DNA of 64,000 nt from Guillardia theta CCMP2712 (Eukaryota > Cryptophyceae > Pyrenomonadales > Geminigeraceae): assembly GCF_000315625.1 (NCBI RefSeq), contig NW_005434640.1, positions 338,528 to 402,527 of the forward strand, given 5' to 3'. The notes under the pieces are model-generated. The model had not been told where the DNA came from and did not search any database. It was given only the letters and a program-made list of their open reading frames with translations. Below are positions 57,179 to 64,000 of this stretch, one piece after another. How positions within the stretch are numbered: position 1 is the stretch's first letter; each line of letters starts with the position of its first letter. The translations under genes and the position numbers were made by a program.

Positions 57179-59147
57179 ATGGCTGCGGCTGCGGCGCTAT
57201 TCGAGGCAGCTGAGAGGTTCAGCAAGGACGCAAGGGGAGGAGACGAGGGAAGGACAGCAAGGATTCCTATCGCAGGTAAGCTCGAGCTCCTCTGGCAGGG
57301 CAAAGTCATGCTTTCTTCCTCACCCTCCTCGTCGCTGCAGGCGGATCGGAGGGCCTGGCAGGAGGCGAGCCGGGGTGGCTGCCTCAGGAGCACTGTGTGG
57401 TGGGGAAGGAGATCGAAGCCCAAGACTTTGAGAAGAACTGGTATCGAGCATGCATCAAGGCTGTGAACCTGACGACGAGGGAGGTAAGGGGTCTCGCCTG
57501 CTGCGGTCGATGATGCTCCTGGAGAGGATTTCCTGACTTGACCTTGGTTCGTTGAGCAGGTGAAGGTGCGGTTCGCTGGGTGGTCGAGCCGATGGGACGA
57601 GTGGATCAGCATCTCAAGTGGGCGAGTACGGATGATCAAGCATCCCGATGCGGAGACCATCTGTCGGGACGGATCCCCTCTGTTCACTCAATGGCTCGAA
57701 AGGAAGGCGAGGGCGGCGAAGCTGAGCAAGACCAACAGCAAGCCGAGGAAGGCAGAGGGAGGAAGGAGGAGAGCTGTGAAGTCCATCCACAAGGCAAACG
57801 TCGCCTTGCTCGTCAACCTGATGGATCCATCCTTTGGCAGTGACGGTCATGACACTCCTCGCTTCATCCCCTCACTGACCCGTTTCTGACGCATTTCAGG
57901 CCGGCAGCATACGCGCATGGCGACTGTGCATGCGACGCTCCTGGAGTCGCAGTCACCATCCTTGTCGCCGTCAAGTCCGGGAGACAGAACTCTCCTAGCT
58001 GAGAACCAAGACTCGCAGATCCCCTCGAGCGAGGGTCCAACCAGGGTTCGCCGCAAGGCATCAGATGAAGAGCTGATGACCCCTGCAAAGCGCTCCCCTG
58101 CCCTCGTTGACACTCGTGAAGATGCAGAGAGGAAGGGCAGCGAGCCTGAGGACAGACCTGCTGTCATGCGGCAGCTTGTTGCGAGCAGTCCTGCAACCAC
58201 CACGAGGCCGACAGAGGTGGGAAGCGGGGAGGTAGTAGAGTGAGTATCCGGAGGACAAGGAGTGACTGGCTGTCCTCATGCAGGAATGTTGCTCTCCTCC
58301 TCTCAACTCGATTCGCAGTCGTGCGATGGCTCGTCTGTTGGATCTGAAGCAGTCAAGTCACGCTGTGAGCATGGAGGAAGGAAGACCGAGTAGGAGGCGA
58401 CGGACAGCAGCTCCAGACCGCCCGAGCGCGGTGAAGGAGGAGGGAGGGAGGAAGGGTTCGCTATCCCATCTCCCGTCGTCCTCGAGGCAGACGAGCGACT
58501 TGAGAGGAAGAGACTTGATAGGAGCGAGAGTCCGGAAGCACTTCAGGAGGTACGGGGTGTACGGGGGGCGCGTGGTGAAGCTAGACCGGTGGTATACCAT
58601 CCTCTACGAGGACGGGGACGTCGAAGACTTCACCCTGAACGAGGTCCTCGTGCACCTGGTCGACGCCTCCTGCTCCCTCGGGATGAATCTGCTGGAGCAG
58701 GGGCAAGGGGAGGTGAAAGCTGAGCTGCCTGCCGACTTGAGGCCAGAAGGTGTGCTGGCGGAGGAGGGGATCGTTCCCTTCCTGTGGAGCGCTGTGAAGT
58801 CTGGGGTCTCCTGCAAGCAGTCGGTGATGGAGAGGAGGGGAGAGCAGGACATGCTCGACGTCATCGAGCGTCGGCTCTTCTCCCTTGTCCCCTGCCTTGA
58901 CAAGTCGCAGCTGCTCATGAGCACTTGGGCGCTTGCGGCCATGAACTTCGAGGGCAAAGAGCCGCTGCTGACGCTGATCGAGGACAGGGTAAGGATCCTC
59001 TTGGAAGGATCGACGGAGGAGGAGAGGAACATGCTGCTGTGGTCGTTCCGGCAGCTGGCCAAGGGGGACAAGGCTCGTCGGGGGGAGGAGGAGGAGCGCG
59101 AGGAGGACAAGCGGCGACAAAACCCAAACTGGCGGCGATATAGATGA
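57179..59147 (+). CDS. Double Tudor/chromo-barrel-like chromatin reader
   Basis: Exons join(57179..57275,57341..57483,57560..57839,57900..58216,58284..59147), all phases agree, 566 residues. The first barrel (about 57420-57640) has the chromo-barrel/MBT-type core NWYRACIKAV...VKVRFAGWSSRWDEWI, where aromatic residues form a methyl-lysine cage in the family. A basic, Ser/Pro-rich linker with RRKAS and RRRR stretches suggests a nuclear location. The second barrel (about 58520-58670) reads GARVRKHFRRYGVYGGRVVK, then YTILYEDGDVEDF, the pattern of plant-type Tudor domains in which an acidic strand follows YxVxYEDGD. The C-terminus (QLLMSTWALAAMNFEGKEPL) is helical. Methyl-histone binding is an inference from fold only. 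Confidence 0.8.
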
Positions 59148-59396
59148 CCTTGACATTCATTGATTCGAAGGAAAACCTCTTCCTCTCTTTGATTCTCTTA
59201 GTCTCAATATCCTGTCCCCTCCCACCCTCCCTCGCTCTTCTCACCCCGCGCAGCCCTCCTTTCCCTGGGCCCTCTCCTCCCCTTTCTGTTTCAGCAAAGA
59301 TCCTCTTGCCATCTGTTCGCCTCCCACCTGACCAAGGAACCATCCCTCCCCCTCCCAGCGCTCATCCCCCCGCCTTCATCCTCCCTCTGACTCCCT

Positions 59397-62300
59397 TCAG
59401 AGCTCTTCGTGCATCTCGACAGGGAACCTCTTGGCGCCGTGCTCCTCCTTGTGCTCCTTCCCCTCCAGCAGCTGCGCGATCCACTTGAGGAGGAGGCTGA
59501 GGGAGAGGGCGAAGAGAAAGAGGATGAAGCAGATAGTCCAGCCCGTGGCGTCCAGCGGTACCGTCCGGCAGGGAGGTATCCCCAGCTGAACGCAGGAGAT
59601 CTGGAGGAGGAGGAGGACGAGGCCGGAGCCTAGCAAGCGCTTGAGCGACACCTGCTTCAGGTCCCCCGTGTGATAGCTGAGCACCGTCCCCAGCAGCGTC
59701 CCAAGCTGGAGGAGCATGAAGGCGTTGAAGATGAGGGAGAAGAGGTAGTTACCGCTCTGTGACTTGCCCTGCCCGTTGGGCATGAGAGGGACGCATGCTC
59801 GGCTGCCCTGCTCATCTGCTGTGCAGTCGGTGATCCAGGAGGCTCCTGTGAAGGAGAGGAGGGAGAGGAGGAGGCACTGGCTGCCCGCCTGCACCAGCAG
59901 CCTCCCCTTACACTTCCCCGAGAGTAGCGAGACGTTCCTGCGGTAGGGAGACCGCGGGGCCTCGTGGGAGCGAAAGTGGTAAGGGAGGCGATCGACGGAT
60001 GCGACGCAGAGGAGGGAAAGCACGTCGACAACCACCTTCATCCAGAGCATCTGCTCGGGGAGGAAGATCTCGACCCCACCGAGAGCTGCCAGGAAGCAGG
60101 CGAATGGGGCGACGATGTTGAAGTTGGTGCGGTACTCGAGGTAGGCATGCAGGTTCTGGTGGAACCTCCTTCCCCTGTAGAGGACGGAGGCGACGGAGCT
60201 CAGGCTATCGTTGAGGCTGATCAGGTCCGCCTCCTGTCTCACCACCTCGTCCCCCTGATGCCTCATCGCGATCGTCACGTCCGCCTGCTCCCGCACCCTC
60301 AGGTCTTCAAGGTGCTGGCACGAGGCTCCCACCACCTCCCCGCGCTCCTGCAGGCACCTCACAAGCTCCGCCTTCTCCTCCGAGCTCGCTCCTGTCATGA
60401 CGCGCACCGATGGAGCGATCGCCGCTCGCTCCTGATCCGACAGCCTCCTCCACTCTGCAGCCGTCACGATGCTGCCGTCCTGCAGCAGGGAGCACGTCTC
60501 CGCCGCAAGCTTCCCGCCATCCACCTGCTCCCCCGTGAAGACGCGGACCTTGACGCCTGCCTCCTCGCAGCTCCTCACCGCCTCCTCGATGCCTGACCGC
60601 ATCTGACTGCGCAGCCCGAGTAGGCCAACGAAGGTCAAGTCGGACGAGAGCAAGCAGCTGTGCTCGTCGAGTCCGATAAGCCATGAGTCAAGGTCTATCA
60701 CCCGGTCGTCGTCGTCGTCCTCCTCCTCCTCCTCCTCCAGATCCAGCTCATCTTCCTCCTCCTCCTCCCGCACGATGGGCTTGACAGAGAAGGCTTCAGG
60801 AGAGGGGACGTCCCGGTATGCAAGTGCGATGCTGTTGATCGACGCGCTGTGCAGGGACAGCATGACGTTCTTCAGCGCTGACCTCTGCTCTTCCTTCAGT
60901 ACCTCCCTGCTTCCGTCCGGCAGGAGGTAGAATCTACAGCAGTCCAGCACAATCTCTGCTGCTCCAGAAGCATAGAACCGTCCTGCCCCCTCCTCTTCTC
61001 CTCTCAAGAGGACGCATGCTCTCTTGGAAAACGAGCTGAAAGGCCACACGCGCACGACTCTCCTCCTGCACTCCTTGCGGACGGCATTGCAGTCGCAGCC
61101 AAGTTGCTCGAGCGCGAGCTGAACGCCCGTATCAACTGACCCTGCCGAGGAGCTGGTGCTCCACTGGACTTTGGACAGCGACTCGGCTCGTGAACCCCTG
61201 AGGGGAGAGACTCTCGTGTTGAGCACAAAACCCTCGCAGAGCAGCTGGGATGCGAAGTCGTCCAGGTGCTCCGAGAGCCAGCATCTTCCGTTCAGGTAGC
61301 GGGTGGCACTAGAAGGGGCCCCTGCACCGGCACCGGCAGCAGCAGCACCACCACCAGCCTCTACTCCCGCTGCTGCTTCTGCTCCTCTTCCTGACTCGCC
61401 TCCTGTCCCACATCCGCCAGCTTCTTGAACGTCTGGCACAATTTCCGACTCGCTGCTCAGCTGTGCCTGCCCAGGATGTTGTCCCTTAGGGAGAAGAGAG
61501 TCAAGAGGAGCTGCCGCCTGTTCGAGGACGCAGGACCCATCCGTGTTCCCTTGTTCTACCACCCCAGGACCCTCCGAGGAAGCCTGAGAACGAGAGGCGA
61601 GCGACAGCCTCTGGTGCAGTCTAGACTCTCGATACCCCAGCCCGCAGATATGAGCCATAACGAGCGTCTTGGGGCCCGAGGTCAGCAGCCCGTTCTTGTC
61701 GATGCAGATGCTGGTGATACTCCCCATCACCTCGAGCGACTTCATGCTGCGGATCAGGATCCTCTCCTTCCTCGACTGCCTGATCGAAGAGGCCAGGAGG
61801 GCAGAGAAGATGGCGTTGAGGCCGTGGGGAGCCAGGAGGACGACGATGGCTGCCGATGCCATCACCGCCTCCACTAGCAGCCTCAGCTCTGTGGAGGAGA
61901 AGTGTAGGATGTGCGGCTCCCAGTCCAGCCCCTCCTCCTTGCACTGCGTCGAGTTGTTCAGCCCCGGGTACCCTAGAGCACAGTTCTCCACCGGCCCATC
62001 GAAGCAAGAGGGAGAAGCAAGCATGATAAGGAAGTATGCTCCCCTCAGGAAAAAGATCACGACTGCAACCACTCCCCCCACCCGCGCCATCCTGCTCGCA
62101 AGGCCCTCGAGCCGCAGCCTAAGAATCGAGTCCCCGGCCAGCTGCCTCCCCAGCCCTTGCCCCACCAGGCTCTCCCAGCAGGAGAAGGTCCCCACTGCCG
62201 TCACGAGGAAGCGTCCGTGCCCCCCGATCACCGCGCTCCCAGCTGCAAGGAAGGGCGACTTGATCGGGCACTTGGAGACGCTCTTCCCCTCCTGAGTCTC

Positions 62301-63416
62301 CTGCGACCTCCTGTGGCTCCCGTCGAACTTCAAGTGGCTCTCGTCCACCAACAAGCTGGACGAATCGATCAGAATGCCGTCGGCCGGCACGATGTCGCCC
62401 GCATGTACACAGACGATGTCGCCCACGAGGAGGTCTTGGTGCTTGATCCGCACGTGCTTCTCCTTCTTGATCACCGTCGTCTCTACATCGCGCCTGCTCC
62501 AGTCCAGCATGGAGCACAAGCTCTCCTGGCGCCAGCACTCGTAAGCTGCCTTGAGAAACGCCATGGCTGCACAGCCGAGGAGGACGTTGACCCCCTCGCT
62601 CCACGCGTAGCACTGCTGCGCAGAGCCCTTGGCCTTGCTAAGACGAGCAGACAGCTCTATCTTGTACGGCCCTGGCATGTAGATCGGGATGCCGAGCGTC
62701 CACAGAGGCCGAGCTGGGCACTTCAGGTCGTAGAGGTCGCCGACTGCCGGGTCGATGTAGACGAACCTGCACTCGAGCACCCCAAGAGCGAAGCAGATGA
62801 TCGAGCTTGCCACCAGCACTACCATCGCATCCTCCATAAACATGTAGAGGAAGAAGCTCGACAAGCCTGATCCCTCCCCCGGGCGCTGTCGAACCTTGTT
62901 GACCCCGTATAGCAGCGCTCTCTTGCCATCGCAGAGGCGGGGCAGCCCCTTCTCGCTCTTCAGCCAGGACAGGTTTGTGTAGCCGTTCCGCTCGTCCTCC
63001 ATGAAATCTTTCAGGTTCCTGTCCTCCTCCTTCAACGTGGTTTCAATGCTCGCAGCGATGCCCTGAACACCGCCCATAACCCGCAGTATCTCAACTTTCC
63101 TCATCCTCGAGAGTTCCGCCAGGTCTGTACGCGTTATCCTCCGTCCATTCCCCGTCAGCCTGTACCTGTCCTCCAATCCGCCACTCGAGAAGTCAAGAGC
63201 GTTCAGGTATCCCCCATCATCGTAGTCGTCGATGAATCTCTGTGCTTCCTCCTCAGTGAAAGAGAGGTCCACAGAGTCTTCAAAGACGTCGAGGTAACCA
63301 TTCTCCTGCTCCATCGCTCCTCCTCTTCCTCCGCCATCTCGAGGATCGTACCCATCTCCTCCCTCCTCCTCCTCCTCCTCCTCCATGAGCCGCCTCCTCA
63401 AGTCCTCCCTCCACAT
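59397..63416 (-). CDS. P-type ATPase of the plasma-membrane Ca2+ pump type with degenerate catalytic motifs (probable pseudo-pump)
   Basis: Intronless, about 1339 residues from the ATG at 63416 (the frame stays open to a GTG at 63452). The overall layout is that of a P2B pump: acidic N-tail, LLYGVNKV entry motif, actuator domain (DLLVGDIVCVHAGDIVPADG), membrane helices, P and N domains, and C-terminal helices with LFSLIFNAFMLLQLGTLLGT. The catalytic motifs are changed. The actuator TGES is FDGS (about 62320). The M4 PEGL is PHGL (about 61820). The phosphorylation motif DKTGTLT is DKNGLLT (about 61690). The nucleotide-site KGA is SGA (about 60970). The TGDGxND hinge is replaced by GASCQHLED (about 60310). 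The aspartate itself remains. Extra Gly/Ala- and Glu/Asp-rich loops lie in the N domain. A transport cycle looks unlikely; a regulatory or scaffolding role is inference. Confidence 0.85.
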   Translation of the reverse strand: MWREDLRRRLMEEEEEEEGGDGYDPRDGGGRGGAMEQENGYLDVFEDSVDLSFTEEEAQRFIDDYDDGGYLNALDFSSGGLEDRYRLTGNGRRITRTDLAELSRMRKVEILRVMGGVQGIAASIETTLKEEDRNLKDFMEDERNGYTNLSWLKSEKGLPRLCDGKRALLYGVNKVRQRPGEGSGLSSFFLYMFMEDAMVVLVASSIICFALGVLECRFVYIDPAVGDLYDLKCPARPLWTLGIPIYMPGPYKIELSARLSKAKGSAQQCYAWSEGVNVLLGCAAMAFLKAAYECWRQESLCSMLDWSRRDVETTVIKKEKHVRIKHQDLLVGDIVCVHAGDIVPADGILIDSSSLLVDESHLKFDGSHRRSQETQEGKSVSKCPIKSPFLAAGSAVIGGHGRFLVTAVGTFSCWESLVGQGLGRQLAGDSILRLRLEGLASRMARVGGVVAVVIFFLRGAYFLIMLASPSCFDGPVENCALGYPGLNNSTQCKEEGLDWEPHILHFSSTELRLLVEAVMASAAIVVLLAPHGLNAIFSALLASSIRQSRKERILIRSMKSLEVMGSITSICIDKNGLLTSGPKTLVMAHICGLGYRESRLHQRLSLASRSQASSEGPGVVEQGNTDGSCVLEQAAAPLDSLLPKGQHPGQAQLSSESEIVPDVQEAGGCGTGGESGRGAEAAAGVEAGGGAAAAGAGAGAPSSATRYLNGRCWLSEHLDDFASQLLCEGFVLNTRVSPLRGSRAESLSKVQWSTSSSAGSVDTGVQLALEQLGCDCNAVRKECRRRVVRVWPFSSFSKRACVLLRGEEEGAGRFYASGAAEIVLDCCRFYLLPDGSREVLKEEQRSALKNVMLSLHSASINSIALAYRDVPSPEAFSVKPIVREEEEEDELDLEEEEEEDDDDDRVIDLDSWLIGLDEHSCLLSSDLTFVGLLGLRSQMRSGIEEAVRSCEEAGVKVRVFTGEQVDGGKLAAETCSLLQDGSIVTAAEWRRLSDQERAAIAPSVRVMTGASSEEKAELVRCLQERGEVVGASCQHLEDLRVREQADVTIAMRHQGDEVVRQEADLISLNDSLSSVASVLYRGRRFHQNLHAYLEYRTNFNIVAPFACFLAALGGVEIFLPEQMLWMKVVVDVLSLLCVASVDRLPYHFRSHEAPRSPYRRNVSLLSGKCKGRLLVQAGSQCLLLSLLSFTGASWITDCTADEQGSRACVPLMPNGQGKSQSGNYLFSLIFNAFMLLQLGTLLGTVLSYHTGDLKQVSLKRLLGSGLVLLLLQISCVQLGIPPCRTVPLDATGWTICFILFLFALSLSLLLKWIAQLLEGKEHKEEHGAKRFPVEMHEEL

Positions 63417-63788
63417 CCTTGCGACATCCCGACAAGCCTCACGGTACCCCACCCCACCCCACTCATGTCATTGTACCCCTACCCACCTCCATTTTTAAGT
63501 ACCGGTATGTTCATATTTTAAATGACCCCCTTGTGGTAGATGCTGAAACAACGAGGCCATATAATAACCCCTACAAATGGCTGCTGACTACCCCACGTAC
63601 CCCTGATTTCACCTAATAGTACCCCCTTTCCAGGCAGACCCCTTGCAAACATCCGGAGTGCTCCTTGTTGGGTATGTGGGTGATGAGATGTCGGGCTGTA
63701 TGAGGGGCTCAAGGGCGACATGAGATGGCGGTCTGGGTGGTGGCTGGCGATGTTGGTGGCGATGGTGAGGATGGAGGCAGATGTCAGG
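63417..63788. other. 5' flank of the pseudo-pump with TACCCC block
   Basis: Positions 63445-63630 are rich in TACCCC, CCCCACCCC and AAGTACC words with intervening AT-rich sequence. The style is the same as the blocks at about 41275 and 52395. Confidence 0.5.
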
Positions 63789-63912
63789 TAGGAGGAGGAG
63801 GAGGAGGAGGAGGAGGAGGAGGAGGAGGAGGAGGAGGAGGAGGAGGAGGAGGAGGAGGAGGAGGAGGAGAAGGAGGAGGAGGAGGAGGAGGAGGAGGAGG
63901 AGGAGGAGGAGG
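63789..63912. repeat. (GGA)n trinucleotide repeat
   Basis: About forty GGA units with a single GAA interruption near 63870. It begins after GTCAGGTA, so it may be the start of an intron of a + gene whose next exon reaches the window end. Confidence 0.95.
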
Positions 63913-64000
63913 ATGATAAAGGGCAGGGGGAAGCTTTATCTCAGAATCTCAACCTCCTCAAGCTCGGTGACTGCAACAATTTACTGGTTTCGTCCTCTGA
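63913..64000 (+). CDS. Possible leucine-rich-repeat exon, cut by the window end
   Basis: The + frame from about 63937 reads ALSQNLNLLKLGDCNNLL and on to the edge. The spacing L-x-x-L-x-L-x-x-C-x-x-L fits an LRR of the ribonuclease-inhibitor or F-box type. Only one repeat is visible, so this is weak. Confidence 0.25.
   Translation, partial: MIKGRGKLYLRISTSSSSVTATIYWFRPL

Overview
This is nuclear DNA from a photosynthetic protist, most likely a cryptophyte close to Guillardia theta (inferred from gene style; no sequence search was possible). The evidence is: many very short GT-AG introns of about 45-65 nt with a TGAC/TAAC branch-like motif near the acceptor; clearly eukaryotic genes (Ecm29, Cdt1, Myb, TBC, Tex9, diacylglycerol lipase); and, at 49133, a signal peptide followed directly by Phe, as in proteins imported into red-derived complex plastids. 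Gene density is high. Several convergent gene pairs are 73-90 nt apart. Microsatellites are abundant, and one 100-N assembly gap (41634-41733) falls inside an intron.

Layout, left to right: an EF-hand protein (C-terminal end only); a Cys-rich probably secreted protein (-); a ceramide-kinase-type lipid kinase carrying a long Glu/His-rich insertion (2.8-7.1 kb); a secreted protein of unknown function (8.1-10.2 kb); a gene-poor 3.4 kb stretch with a perfect 34-bp palindrome and one orphan coding-like island; an R2R3 Myb factor; an unknown protein (-); a tiny gene; a diacylglycerol lipase (-); and a tail-anchored coiled-coil protein. The centrepiece at 22.9-30.5 kb (-) encodes a 2477-residue protein joining an N-terminal GTPase domain, a long helical region, a SecA-type translocase/helicase core and a C-terminal von Willebrand A domain. 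It is divergent to the proteasome adaptor Ecm29 (31.1-40.5 kb).

The right part holds a small one-TM protein (-), a TBC1D20-like Rab GAP with a C-terminal membrane anchor (-), a Tex9 coiled-coil protein (+) convergent with the replication licensing factor Cdt1 (-), a plastid-targeted membrane protein (+), a beta-helix/Cys-rich single-pass receptor-like protein (-), an armadillo-type protein (+), a pyrroline-5-carboxylate-reductase-like protein (-), a double Tudor-like chromatin reader (+), and a PMCA-like P-type ATPase in which every hallmark catalytic motif is altered (-).

The genes do not form an operon or a single pathway. Loose themes are lipid signalling (ceramide kinase, DAG lipase), Ca2+ (EF-hand, DAG lipase, PMCA-like protein) and protein quality control or membrane traffic (Ecm29, SecA-like fusion, TBC GAP). 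Short degenerate TACCCC-rich blocks recur in at least eight intergenic stretches, mostly in 5' flanks. GC-rich CCG/GTACCG blocks sit close to several of them. The two best candidates for new biology are the GTPase-SecA-vWA fusion and the pseudo-P-type ATPase.
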